Shown here: positions 27,021 to 35,803 of the stretch, piece after piece | Layout: every line of letters starts with the position of its first letter | How positions within the stretch are numbered: position 1 is the stretch's first letter | Notes under the pieces: generated by a model | Seen by the model: the letters and a program-made list of their open reading frames with translations, nothing else | What the model was told of the DNA's origin: nothing | Database searches by the model: none | Translations under genes and position numbers: made by a program | DNA from: JBGPHT01 sp041484525 | GTDB lineage: Bacteria; Acidobacteriota; Terriglobia; Bryobacterales; Bryobacteraceae | Reading direction: 5' to 3' | Length of the DNA: 64,000 nucleotides | NCBI GenBank assembly: GCA_041484525.1 | Contig: JBGPHT010000019.1 | Span: forward strand, 11,632-75,631

Positions 27021-29435
27021 ATGGCAGATTTCACGCTTGATTTCGGAAAGATCGGAATGGCCGATGTAGCTCGTGTCGGCGGCAAGAACGCTTCGCTCGG
27101 ACAACTTTTTAATAGCTTGAAACCGCAAGGCGTTGGAGTTCTTGACGGATTTGCGATCACAGCCGACGCCTACTGGCGACTGCTGGACGAGGGCGGCTTG
27201 CGAGCCAGAATCGAGGCGCTCTTTCAGACGTTCGATCCCGAGGACATGCAGCAACTCGCCGAGCGTGGGCACGCGGCTCGTGCAGCGATCCTCGAAACGC
27301 CTCTCCCGGCCGAATTGAGCCAAGCGATCATTGATGGCTATCGCCGTTTGACGGATAGAGTGGGCCACGATACTGAGCTTGCTGTTCGCTCGTCGGCAAC
27401 TGCCGAAGATCTGCCGGAAGCATCGTTTGCCGGAGCTGCCGAAACGTTTTTGAATGTGCGTGGGACCGAGAATCTCGTGCGAGCCGTGCATCAATGCTTC
27501 GCATCTCTGTTCACCGACCGCGCGATCAGTTACCGCGCAAGGCTCGGCTATCCGCAGGTGAAGGTGGCGTTGAGTGTTGGTGTCATGCCAATGGTTCGCT
27601 CCGATACGGCAAGTTCGGGTGTGATCTTCACGCTTGACACCGAGTCGGGTTTCCGCGACGTCGTCACCGTAACGTCCTCGTACGGGCTCGGTGAATTTGT
27701 CGTACAAGGTGTGGTGACACCGGACGAATGGCTGGTGTTCAAGCCTACACTGCGGCAAGGCCACGACGCCATCGTGAGCCGGCGGTTGGGATCCAAGGAA
27801 GTCCGGCTCGTTTACGCCCAGGGGACGCGCACCACACGAAGTGAAGCTACACCGCCAGAAGACCGGCGGCGATTCTCACTTCGGGATGACGAGGTTCTGA
27901 CGCTTGCCAGTTGGGCGTGCCTGATCGAGAATCACTACTCCCAGCTTGCAGGGCACGCACTGCCCATGGATATCGAGTGGGCCAAGGATGGGATTACGGG
28001 CGAGCTATATATATTGCAGGCGCGGCCCGAGACTGTTCACTCAGTTAAGCCGAGAACGGCAACGGCGGCTGTCTACCGGCTCAACGGCGAAACGGGCGCG
28101 CCCCTGATTGCCGGTCAGGCAGTCGGCGAGAAGATCGGCGCGGGGCCGGTCCGAGTCGTCCGGGGCGTGGCTGAACTCGCCGCCGTCCGTGACGGAGATG
28201 TTTTGGTTGCGCCGAATACCGATCCCGATTGGGAGCCGGCGATGCGCCGGGTAGCTGCAATCGTCACCGATCAGGGCGGGCGCACCGCCCACGCGGCTAT
28301 CGTTTCACGGGAGTTCGGAATCCCCTGCATCGTAGGCACGGGAAACGCGACCGCGATGCTCACAACGGGGCAGGAGGTGACCGTCTCCTGCTCCGAGGGA
28401 TCGGAAGGACATGTCTATTCCGGCCGAGTCCCCTTTGCTGTCGACCAGATCGACGCGGCGTCGGTTCCCGAAACGCGAACCAGGATCATGCTCACTGTGG
28501 GCGATCCCGGTCAGGCCTTCAAGTTCGCATTGATTCCGAATGCCGGTGTCGGACTGGCGCGTACTGAATTCATCATTACCAATCACATAGGCATCCATCC
28601 GATGGCCTTGTGCCGCTTTCCGAATCTTCAGGATCGAGAGGCTGTCGACGAGATCCGGAGGCGACTCGGGGGCGAAGACGCCCGTGAGTTCTTTGTGCGC
28701 CGGTTCAGCGAAGGGGTCGCGCGGATTGCCGCGGCCTTCTATCCGAATCCGGTCATCGTGAGAACCAGCGATTTCAAAACCAACGAGTACGCCCGTCTGA
28801 TCGGGGGAAAGGAGTTCGAACCAATCGAGGAGAACCCGATGCTCGGATACCGGGGGGCTTCGCGATATTATCATCCAGGCTATGCGGAAGGATTCGCTTT
28901 GGAATGCGCTGCGATTGCACGCGTGCGCAAGGGCATGGGGCTTACCAATGTTGTGGTCATGATACCGTTCTGCCGCACGGTGGAGGAAGGCCGAAAAGTC
29001 ATTGAAACGATGTGTATCAATGGCCTTGCGCAACGTGAGAACGGGCTGCACGTCTATGCAATGTGCGAATTGCCTTCGAACGTCGTGCTTGCTCGAGAGT
29101 TTCTGGAGGTGTTCGATGGGTATTCGATCGGTTCCAACGATCTCACCCAGCTCACGCTCGGCCTGGACCGCGATTCAGCCACTGTCGCACGACTGTTCGA
29201 CGAGAACAACCCAGCCGTCCGCCGTCTAATCGCAGACGCCATTATGGCCGCGCATCGCGCGGGAAAGCCGATCGGCATCTGCGGCCAAGCGCCGTCGGAC
29301 TTCCCAGAATTCGCCGAATGGCTGACGGAACAGGGAATCGATTCGATTTCCCTGAACCCGGATACTGCGATCAAGACTGCATTGTCAATTGCCCGAGCCG
29401 AAGCCCGGCTCGTGAGCGCGGCCACTCATCGGTGA
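27021..29435 (+). CDS. ppsA: Phosphoenolpyruvate synthase
   Basis: An 804-residue enzyme converting pyruvate, ATP and water to PEP, AMP and phosphate. The N-terminal ATP-grasp domain (1-340; GGKNASLGQLF, ELAVRSSATAEDLPEASFAG) is followed by the swivelling phosphohistidine domain with His424 in GGRTAHAAIV, and the PEP/pyruvate barrel with NPMLGYRGASRY, GSNDLTQLTLGLDRDS and Cys754 in GICGQAPSDF. Length and domain order match the family. A dormancy-linked role in reversing glycolysis is plausible. The metallo-hydrolase gene starts 12 bases after its stop. A sigma-54-like promoter and a palindrome lie upstream. Confidence 0.95.
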   Translation: MADFTLDFGKIGMADVARVGGKNASLGQLFNSLKPQGVGVLDGFAITADAYWRLLDEGGLRARIEALFQTFDPEDMQQLAERGHAARAAILETPLPAELSQAIIDGYRRLTDRVGHDTELAVRSSATAEDLPEASFAGAAETFLNVRGTENLVRAVHQCFASLFTDRAISYRARLGYPQVKVALSVGVMPMVRSDTASSGVIFTLDTESGFRDVVTVTSSYGLGEFVVQGVVTPDEWLVFKPTLRQGHDAIVSRRLGSKEVRLVYAQGTRTTRSEATPPEDRRRFSLRDDEVLTLASWACLIENHYSQLAGHALPMDIEWAKDGITGELYILQARPETVHSVKPRTATAAVYRLNGETGAPLIAGQAVGEKIGAGPVRVVRGVAELAAVRDGDVLVAPNTDPDWEPAMRRVAAIVTDQGGRTAHAAIVSREFGIPCIVGTGNATAMLTTGQEVTVSCSEGSEGHVYSGRVPFAVDQIDAASVPETRTRIMLTVGDPGQAFKFALIPNAGVGLARTEFIITNHIGIHPMALCRFPNLQDREAVDEIRRRLGGEDAREFFVRRFSEGVARIAAAFYPNPVIVRTSDFKTNEYARLIGGKEFEPIEENPMLGYRGASRYYHPGYAEGFALECAAIARVRKGMGLTNVVVMIPFCRTVEEGRKVIETMCINGLAQRENGLHVYAMCELPSNVVLAREFLEVFDGYSIGSNDLTQLTLGLDRDSATVARLFDENNPAVRRLIADAIMAAHRAGKPIGICGQAPSDFPEFAEWLTEQGIDSISLNPDTAIKTALSIARAEARLVSAATHR

Positions 29436-29447
29436 TTCCAGCCGCTT

Positions 29448-30173
29448 GTGAAGCTGACCTTTCTGGGAACCCGCGGCGAAATTGAGGCGCGCACCTCCCT
29501 GCACAGGATGCACACCTCGCTATTAGTGTCGTGGCGCGGCTCGAACGTCATGATTGATTGCGGCGCTGATTGGGCAGCACGCATTGCAAAATTAACTCCA
29601 ACGGCGATCGTGATCACTCACGCACATCCAGACCATGCCGGAGGACTGAAGAAAGGCGTAGCCTGCCCTGTTTTTGCCACTCGAGAAAGCTGGAACACCA
29701 TGCGGCCTGGGCCGATTCCAGAGCGGGTGGTTGTCCAGACCCGACAGCCTTTCACTCTTCACGGCATTCGATTCGAGGCGTTCCCGATTGAACACTCAAT
29801 TCGGGCGCCGGCCGTTGGATACCGGATCACCGCCGGCCGCGCAACGCTGTTCTACGCTCCTGATATCGCGAGTATTCCCGATCGACGAGAGGCGCTTGCG
29901 GGCATACAGCTCTATGTAGGCGATGGAGCTTCGATTGCCCGCCCGATTCTGCGCAAGCGCGGTAGTACTGTCATCGGTCACGCTTCGATTCGAATGCAGT
30001 TGGGCTGGTGCCACGACGAAGGTGTTCGCGCGGCGGTCTTTACACACTGCGGGACCCAAATTGTTTCGGGCGTTGACCGTGTTATGAACGAAAAAGTAAT
30101 GAGCCTCGGCCAGCAACTCGGCGTTGCCACCCGGATTGCGTTCGACGGTTTGAAACTTCTTCTGCCGTCGTGA
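29448..30173 (+). CDS. MBL-fold metallo-hydrolase
   Basis: A 241-residue metallo-beta-lactamase-fold protein. The metal-binding motif THAHPDHAGG (HxHxDH) is at about 58-67, with further ligands likely in EAFPIEHSI, FYAPDIASI and GHASIRMQLG. The opening MKLTFLGTRGEIE resembles RNase Z/PhnP-like members. It begins with GTG, 12 bases after ppsA, so it is co-transcribed with it. The substrate is unknown; a nuclease or phosphodiesterase activity is possible. Confidence 0.85.
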   Translation: MKLTFLGTRGEIEARTSLHRMHTSLLVSWRGSNVMIDCGADWAARIAKLTPTAIVITHAHPDHAGGLKKGVACPVFATRESWNTMRPGPIPERVVVQTRQPFTLHGIRFEAFPIEHSIRAPAVGYRITAGRATLFYAPDIASIPDRREALAGIQLYVGDGASIARPILRKRGSTVIGHASIRMQLGWCHDEGVRAAVFTHCGTQIVSGVDRVMNEKVMSLGQQLGVATRIAFDGLKLLLPS

Positions 30174-30422
30174 GGCTCACCGCCGAACACTCACGGTGGT
30201 CTCTGACCGATCGACCGGCCAACCACAGAGGATCGCTAACTGGAGCACATCTGCTTCAGCCTTGCGGCCGCGCTCAATCGGGATTCCATCGCGATCGCGC
30301 CAAGGTGGACAATCTCAGGCAAATCTACCGGAGTTCGCACTGGCGGAGACTGGCTCGCAGAAGATCGAACAAAGCAACGGAGACCAGGCCGGATGTTGGC
30401 TCAAGCTCGTCAATCGAGTTGG

Positions 30423-31085
30423 TCAGGATACATCCAGCCGGCAGCTCTGGTCGAGCAGGGACTTTACTTCGGCGTCGGTGACTTGTGGAAACTCGCTGTA
30501 CCACTCGCCGACAGCGTAGAACCATTCGGGTGTCGCCAGGCAAACACACTCGTCGACCTCCGCGCGCAACATCTCGACAGCCCGGATCGAGCCCACTGGA
30601 ACCGCAAGTACAACCTTCTTTGGGGACCGCGTTCTTGCGAACCGCACGGCGGCGAGCATCGTCGAGCCCGTTGCCAGCCCGTCGTCGACAAGGATGACGA
30701 TCCGGTCTTTCAGGTCCAATGGTGGGCGGCCGCTGCGGTAGATGCGTTCGCGACGTTCTACTTCCGCATGCTCCCTTTGCGTAATGCTGTCGATAGCGTG
30801 GGCGGAAAGAGCGAGATCGCGAATAATCTCCTCATTCAAGACGCTGCTCCCGTCTGCGGCGATTGCCCCAATGGCCAACTCGGGTTGCATTGGAGCGCCT
30901 AATTTTCGGACCACCAGAACATCCAACGGTGCGTCGAGAGTGCTAGCCACCTCTGATGCGACCGGAAGCCCACCGCGCGCCAGCCCCAGGACCAGCACAT
31001 CGCGCTCAGACTTGTAATGGCCGAGTTCGGCGGCCAGCAGGCGACCCGCCTCGGATCGATCTCGGTATGGAAGAACCGGTTTCAT
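30423..31085 (-). CDS. Phosphoribosyltransferase-family protein
   Basis: A 220-residue type I PRTase with the PRPP-binding motif VILVDDGLATGSTM (about 120-133) and an N-terminal block LVLGLARGGLPVASEVASTL. Similar proteins occur next to ribonucleotide reductase and CapA genes in the mycobacterial DosR set (the Rv0571c type). AAGGAAGG precedes ATG 31085 by 4 bases. It diverges from the HPF gene, and each has a sigma-54-like promoter in the shared 219-bp gap. The 250 bases after its stop, to the MBL gene, hold no recognisable gene. Confidence 0.85.
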   Translation of the reverse strand: MKPVLPYRDRSEAGRLLAAELGHYKSERDVLVLGLARGGLPVASEVASTLDAPLDVLVVRKLGAPMQPELAIGAIAADGSSVLNEEIIRDLALSAHAIDSITQREHAEVERRERIYRSGRPPLDLKDRIVILVDDGLATGSTMLAAVRFARTRSPKKVVLAVPVGSIRAVEMLRAEVDECVCLATPEWFYAVGEWYSEFPQVTDAEVKSLLDQSCRLDVS

Positions 31086-31125
31086 GGAACCTTCCTTAAC
31101 AGAACAATGCTTTTACCTATTGGTC

Positions 31126-31141
31126 AGCAAGTCGGACACCA
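31126..31141 (-). promoter_or_regulatory. Sigma-54-like promoter for the phosphoribosyltransferase gene
   Basis: Read on the minus strand, TGGTGTCCGACTTGCT has a perfect -12 element (TTGCT) and TGG at -24, 9 of 11 consensus positions. Predicted transcription start is about 31115, giving a 30-base leader. Confidence 0.5.
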
Positions 31142-31252
31142 ATTCTCGCCAGATCCTTCGCGCTCCGGGTGAAAAGATGAACGCAGGCGCTGGCGCGCGA
31201 CGCCGCCTGCGCCATTTCACGCAACTTGCCCTTACGCTTTGCATGCCAGAAC

Positions 31253-31268
31253 CGGCAATTGCGGCGCT
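31253..31268 (+). promoter_or_regulatory. Possible sigma-54-like promoter for the HPF gene
   Basis: CGGCAATTGCGGCGCT keeps GGCA and GC at the 10-base spacing but only 7 of 11 consensus positions. The predicted start at about 31279 fits the HPF ATG at 31305 well. Confidence 0.35.
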
Positions 31269-31304
31269 TGCCTTGCAGGAGATTAACCCAAGGGAGGGAA
31301 ACCC

Positions 31305-31922
31305 ATGATTCTTCCGCTCCAAATCACGTTTCGCAATATGGATTCTTCTGAACCAGTCGAGCGCATCATAAGTGAAGAGGTGGCGAAACTGGAGACATTT
31401 TATAGCCGGGTTATAAGCTGCCGCGTCATGGTTGAGATGCCGGAGCACCATCATAAGGCAGGCAGCCTCTATCACATCCGCATCGACATGAAAGTTCCGC
31501 ATGGCGAGCTCGTCGTCGAGCGGGAGCCTGGGCTGCATGGCACGGCGCAAGACATCGATGAGGAGAAAGCCACAAAACATCTCGAAGCGCATGCGCCACA
31601 CAAAGACCTGTTCCTTGCGATCCGGGACGCCTTCCAAAAGGCGGGCCGGCAGCTTCAGGACTACGCGCGGCGGCAACGTGGCGACACGAAGCGTCATGCT
31701 CCGGCGAACGCCGGCAGAGTCACCCGGCTCGTTCCCGATGAAAATTGCGGTTTCTTAGAGACTCCAGACCAGCGTGAAGTCTATTTCCATCGCAACGCTG
31801 TGCTCCAAAAAGCCTTTGACCGTCTCAAGGTTGGAGACGAAGTGCGCTTCGCCGAAGAGATAGGCGAACAAGGGCCTCAGGCAAGCTCGGTGAGACTTGT
31901 GCGCAAACATCGGGCTGCTTGA
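31305..31922 (+). CDS. hpf: Ribosome hibernation factor (HPF/RaiA) fused to a cold-shock domain
   Basis: A 205-residue fusion. Residues 1-100 form the S30AE/HPF domain (LPLQITFRNMDSSEPVERII; SCRVMVEMPEHHHKAGSLYH; HKDLFLAIRDAFQKAGRQLQ). After a basic linker, residues 135-200 form a cold-shock/OB domain (GRVTRLVPDENCGFLETPDQ then EVYFHRNAV; KVGDEVRF). HPF binds the ribosomal decoding centre and inactivates ribosomes in stationary phase; the added CSD would bind RNA. GGGAGGG precedes the ATG. It abuts the convergent site-2 protease gene. Confidence 0.92.
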   Translation: MILPLQITFRNMDSSEPVERIISEEVAKLETFYSRVISCRVMVEMPEHHHKAGSLYHIRIDMKVPHGELVVEREPGLHGTAQDIDEEKATKHLEAHAPHKDLFLAIRDAFQKAGRQLQDYARRQRGDTKRHAPANAGRVTRLVPDENCGFLETPDQREVYFHRNAVLQKAFDRLKVGDEVRFAEEIGEQGPQASSVRLVRKHRAA

Positions 31923-33041
31923 TCAGGCCATCAATTCAGTTCGTGTCTGCAGGTAGCTGAGGATTTCGGCCCGGGAGAGCACGCCCTCCAGACGGCCGTT
32001 CGAAACAACAGGAAGCTGATTGAGGTCAGCCCGGCTCATTAACAGCAGCGCGCTGGCTAGAGACGCGTCAGGAGTGACTGTGCGCATTTTTTCCAGCGGG
32101 CACATGATCTCCTCCAATCTCGTACCGGGCCATTTCTCGCGGTCGAGGCTTTTGACTTCATGGGGTGTGACCAGGCCGGCGACCTTGCCATTTTCGACAA
32201 CGACAAAACAGCGCCTGCCGGTGCGAAGGAGTTCGTTGTCGACGAAATCCTGAATATCCTGATGTCCGTCGACGGTGGGACAGTTCCGGGCCATCACGTC
32301 AGCCACCCGTACGGCTTCCAGATCCCGCTTTAGCCCGATCTCGAGATAACTTTCTCCCGCAGCTTGCAGCAGGAACCAGCCGATGAAGGCAATCCACAGA
32401 CCGCCGATGCCGGCGCCGCCGAAGAATTCAATCACTCCTATGGCGATGAAGATACTCGCCACCACTTGGCCCGCTCTCGCAGCAGCGCGTGTCGATCGAT
32501 CTACATCGCCAGTTTTCCACCATATGATCGCCCGGAGAATACGTCCACCGTCCAGTGGGTAGCCCGGAAGCATGTTAAACACGGCTAGCCCGAAATTGAT
32601 GTATCCGAGCCACGACAACATGACCTCGACCGGACTCGCCGCGATGAGTTCCACGATCTTGGCCGCCGCCAGGCAAGTCAGCCCGATGAAAACGCTTGTG
32701 AGCGGTCCAACAAACGCCATCCAGAACTCGGTTTTTGCGCTGGTAACGTCTCTTTCGATCTGGGACACACCACCAAGGGCGAATAGCGTGATCTCCCGCA
32801 CGGGCAGGCCACGCGCGCGCGCGACCAGCGAGTGGGAAAGCTCGTGCAGAAGGAGCGACACGAAAAAGAGGATTGCCGTTGCCGTAGCCAGCGCCAGGAC
32901 GAGCCCAGTGCTCCACTGCGGATGCGACGCCCGGAAATTACCCGAAAGCGAAAGCACCAAGAGCAGGGCGATTAGAAACCAGCTGTAGTGCAAGCCGATT
33001 TTAATTCCGAAGATTCTGCCGAGTGTGATCTGGGAGCGCAA
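31923..33041 (-). CDS. Site-2 protease (M50) with C-terminal CBS pair
   Basis: A 372-residue intramembrane zinc metalloprotease. The active site HELSH (66-70) lies in membrane segment LFFVSLLLHELSHSLVARA, and the third ligand is Asp164 in MLPGYPLDGGRILRA. About six membrane segments end near residue 225, followed by two CBS domains (VADVMARNCPTVDGHQDIQD; EIMCPLEKMRTVTPDASLAS). The layout matches mycobacterial Rip3 (Rv2625c), a DosR-regulon member. TTG start at 33041 has AAGGAGG 7 bases upstream. It lies 21 bases behind the acyl-CoA synthetase gene, in the same operon. Confidence 0.93.
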   Translation of the reverse strand: MRSQITLGRIFGIKIGLHYSWFLIALLLVLSLSGNFRASHPQWSTGLVLALATATAILFFVSLLLHELSHSLVARARGLPVREITLFALGGVSQIERDVTSAKTEFWMAFVGPLTSVFIGLTCLAAAKIVELIAASPVEVMLSWLGYINFGLAVFNMLPGYPLDGGRILRAIIWWKTGDVDRSTRAAARAGQVVASIFIAIGVIEFFGGAGIGGLWIAFIGWFLLQAAGESYLEIGLKRDLEAVRVADVMARNCPTVDGHQDIQDFVDNELLRTGRRCFVVVENGKVAGLVTPHEVKSLDREKWPGTRLEEIMCPLEKMRTVTPDASLASALLLMSRADLNQLPVVSNGRLEGVLSRAEILSYLQTRTELMA

Positions 33042-33062
33042 GCCGCTACCTCCTTTTTGCCC

Positions 33063-35549
33063 TCATAATGCCGTAACGGCTTCCTCCACCCGCTTTGCCA
33101 GCATTGCGTAGTCCTGACCATTCAGATGTAGCGGCGGTCCGAAGGCCAATTCCACGCGTCCCGGCCGCGGCCAGCGCGCGCGCCGATGGAGCACCTTGTC
33201 CAGTCCCCGCAAGCGTATTGGAAGTACGGGAACACCCAACCGGGAAGCCATCAAGCCGATGCCCTGCTGGAATGTGCTGATCTCGCCGGCCTCAGTACGC
33301 TGTCCTTCCGGGAAGAACAAAATGGACCACTGGTTGCTGACCAACTCCCCGATATAACGAAGCGATTGCCCCGCCCCGGCCTCCGTCTGCGGCAGGGGAA
33401 ACGCGTTAAAGAACAATGCAACGAGCCAGTAGGTGAGGCTATTGAGAAACCGCTCCCGGCGTGAGTGACGCTCGGGAAAAAAGTGGGCATCGAAATACTC
33501 CTTCCACATCGCTACCGCTACGTGGTAACGGTAGCGCGCCGGCAGGGCCGCCAGAATGGAAGGCGTGTCAAGGTGGCTCTGGTGGTTGGCGACAAAGATC
33601 ACGGGCCCTGTGAGCCCCGTCAGATTCTTCTTGCCCGAGATTTCGAGGTGCGCGAAGAGCCGCGTAAGGGGCAGCCACACAAAGGCCAGCGCCGCGCCCC
33701 GCACCATCCGGGCCAATCGAGACCGGTTCCAAGCAGGAAAGTCAAAGCCATGGGATGGTATGCTGACCGCCGCCAGTTCGGCCACTGTGCGAGCGCCCGT
33801 GAGCATAGACTCATCGAGGCTTGCGTCGAGGCGCTCCTCGAGGTCCATCATGAGTTGGACACGGTCTAGCGAGCTCAGGCCCAGTTCGTCGAGCGTTGTT
33901 TGTGGAGTTACGGCGCGCCCAGGGGCATACTTACGCACAATGTCAATCAGGCCGGCTTTCGAGGAGACTCCGGGCGTCAGCCGCCCGCCGGTATCCACCC
34001 ACCGCTGGATCTCACCATGTTTGATCTTCTGCGTACCCTCAGTCCGGGGGAGCCGGTCACCTGGCCAGATCGAGACGCCTCGGATCTTCTGATGTTCCTC
34101 AAGGCGGAGATTGGCGAGCCGTGCGATTTCCTTCGGGTCGCCGCCGGGCTCGAGCACCAGGACGGCGTGCACGCGTTCCTTGCCCACCACTGCCGACTCG
34201 CGCACACCGGGCATCCGGTTCAACACGAGTTCCACGTCTTCGGGAAAGACCTTAAGTCCTTCGGGCGTGACGATCACTTCTTTCTTACGACCGCGAATCG
34301 TTAGACGTCCCGCTTCGTCGAACTCGCCGATGTCGCCTGTGTGGAACCAGCCGCCCTCAAACGCCCTGTCCGTCTCCGCCGCGTTCTGGTAGTATCCTGT
34401 GGTCACACTCTCGCCGCGCACCAGGATCTCGCCATCGGCCGCAATCCTGACCTCTAAGCCGGTGACGGGCCGGCCAACCGTTCCGGTCTTGATATCGAAG
34501 GGGTCATTGAACGCAACAATAGGCGCCGTCTCCGTGAGGCCGTATCCTTGGATTACGGCGAAGCCCAGACGCGACCAGAATTTTTCGATCTCGGCGGGCA
34601 GCGGCGCTGCCCCGACGATAAACGCCCAGAATTTCCATCCGAACCAGCGGTGGACTCGCCGATAACGCCACCAGCGGAAAATCCAATGTGAGCCGGCTGA
34701 GGAGGTATCGTCAGCAACTTCAGGAAACCGGTGAATCACATGTTCGCGGAGTACTTCGAGCAGCTTCGGGACGGCGATGACAACCGAAACGCGCTGCCCG
34801 CGGATCTGCCGGAGCATCTCGTGCGCGCTATAGCCGCGGATGAAGACAGCGACCGCCGGAATCAGCGGAACAATGAATGTCGTGACCGCCTGGCCAAACA
34901 TGTGGCTCAAAGGGATCAGGCTGAGAAAACGCAACGGAAACAGCGGGCGGAACCATGGGCCGTACTTCGCGATGATCCGCTCTGGCGAAACCATGTTGGC
35001 CAGAATGTTGCGGTGCGTGATCAGAACCCCTTTAGGCTCTCCCGTAGCGCCTGAGGTGAAGACGACTTCAGCCACATCATCTTTGCTGACTCGGACGGAG
35101 GAGGCTCCGCCGGTTGCCCCCGTCCAGTCGAGATCCGTAAGTCTCCATACGAGCGGCTGCCTCTCCCAGGCAGGGAGTTGAACTTCGTCTCCGATCAGTA
35201 TCGCGCGGGCACCGACGATCTCTTGCACACGCCTGAGGAGGCCGGCTGAAGAGCGGTAGTCAATCGGAACCACGATCGCGCCGTCGAGGACGCAACCCCA
35301 GAAAGCGGCAATCCACTCGGGACGGTTTTCCGCAAAAATGATGACTTTGTCGCCTTTGCGGATCGCGTGCAAGTCCAGTCGTGCCGCAAAGCAGCGTGCG
35401 GCGTCGCCCACCTGGGCGTATGAGTACTTCCAACTCCGGTATCCGTTGTCGTACTGGAGGAACTGTTTGTGCGATTGTGCGAACTGCTCAAACAAGTCGA
35501 CCAGGCTCAACCAACGCTGCGCGTCCGAATCCGAACAGTCGTACAACAT
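33063..35549 (-). CDS. Acyl-CoA/ACP synthetase - ACP - acyltransferase fusion
   Basis: An 828-residue three-part lipid enzyme. Residues 1-500 are an AMP-forming acyl ligase (VVFTSGATGEPKGVLITHRN; GYGLTETAPIVAFNDPFD; GRKKEVIVTPEGLKVFPEDV). About 530-600 is an acyl-carrier domain with the phosphopantetheine Ser in LDELGLSSLDRVQL. About 630-828 is a PlsC-type acyltransferase with NHQSHLD (NHx4D) and FFPEGQRTEAG. It probably activates fatty acids and transfers them to glycerophospholipid, in membrane repair or lipid storage. The start at ATG 35549 is uncertain because it leaves only about 7 bases of leader from the predicted promoter. It heads the operon with the site-2 protease. Confidence 0.9.
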   Translation of the reverse strand: MLYDCSDSDAQRWLSLVDLFEQFAQSHKQFLQYDNGYRSWKYSYAQVGDAARCFAARLDLHAIRKGDKVIIFAENRPEWIAAFWGCVLDGAIVVPIDYRSSAGLLRRVQEIVGARAILIGDEVQLPAWERQPLVWRLTDLDWTGATGGASSVRVSKDDVAEVVFTSGATGEPKGVLITHRNILANMVSPERIIAKYGPWFRPLFPLRFLSLIPLSHMFGQAVTTFIVPLIPAVAVFIRGYSAHEMLRQIRGQRVSVVIAVPKLLEVLREHVIHRFPEVADDTSSAGSHWIFRWWRYRRVHRWFGWKFWAFIVGAAPLPAEIEKFWSRLGFAVIQGYGLTETAPIVAFNDPFDIKTGTVGRPVTGLEVRIAADGEILVRGESVTTGYYQNAAETDRAFEGGWFHTGDIGEFDEAGRLTIRGRKKEVIVTPEGLKVFPEDVELVLNRMPGVRESAVVGKERVHAVLVLEPGGDPKEIARLANLRLEEHQKIRGVSIWPGDRLPRTEGTQKIKHGEIQRWVDTGGRLTPGVSSKAGLIDIVRKYAPGRAVTPQTTLDELGLSSLDRVQLMMDLEERLDASLDESMLTGARTVAELAAVSIPSHGFDFPAWNRSRLARMVRGAALAFVWLPLTRLFAHLEISGKKNLTGLTGPVIFVANHQSHLDTPSILAALPARYRYHVAVAMWKEYFDAHFFPERHSRRERFLNSLTYWLVALFFNAFPLPQTEAGAGQSLRYIGELVSNQWSILFFPEGQRTEAGEISTFQQGIGLMASRLGVPVLPIRLRGLDKVLHRRARWPRPGRVELAFGPPLHLNGQDYAMLAKRVEEAVTAL

Positions 35550-35566
35550 CTTGCAGATCGATTACA

Positions 35567-35582
35567 AGCACGGCAGATGCCA
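35567..35582 (-). promoter_or_regulatory. Sigma-54-like promoter for the acyl-CoA synthetase operon
   Basis: On the minus strand TGGCATCTGCCGTGCT matches 10 of 11 consensus positions (TGGCAT at -24, GTGCT at -12). Confidence 0.62.
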
Positions 35583-35620
35583 CGCGCGTACCCCGGAACA
35601 AGAGCAGAGATGGGTGCGTC

Positions 35621-35649
35621 ATTTCGCTCATTTAGTGAATTTCGCTCAT
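35621..35649. promoter_or_regulatory. Direct repeat ATTTCGCTCAT x2, possible shared activator site
   Basis: Exact 11-base copies at 35621-35631 and 35639-35649 (18-base period) lie between two divergent sigma-54-like promoters, about 65-105 bases from each predicted start. A 10/11 match, ATTTCGCGCAT, occurs on the minus strand at 45368-45378, about 130 bases upstream of the predicted ribonucleotide reductase start. Confidence 0.45.
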
Positions 35650-35700
35650 GGCGAATCGCCCCGGACGTTCCTTTCTGAGCGCATGCACAGGGCGTGAATT

Positions 35701-35716
35701 CGGCACATGGCTTGCA
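35701..35716 (+). promoter_or_regulatory. Sigma-54-like promoter for the CBS-pst operon
   Basis: CGGCACATGGCTTGCA matches 10 of 11 positions: GGCAC at -24 and a perfect TTGCA at -12. Predicted start is about 35727, 77 bases before the CBS gene; a small hairpin (AAGGCCG...CGGCCTT) lies in the leader. Confidence 0.65.
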
Positions 35717-35803
35717 GCTACATCCGCGAGCCGCGATATCGTGAAGGCCGGTTCCATCGGCCTTTTGTCTGATGATGCTCTCAAGCAAGAACTAGAGGTG
35801 CAT

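Noticed and set aside
31084..31308. 74-codon plus-strand frame upstream of HPF
   Set aside because: It covers the divergent promoter region, has no ribosome site and matches nothing; HPF has its own strong ribosome site.
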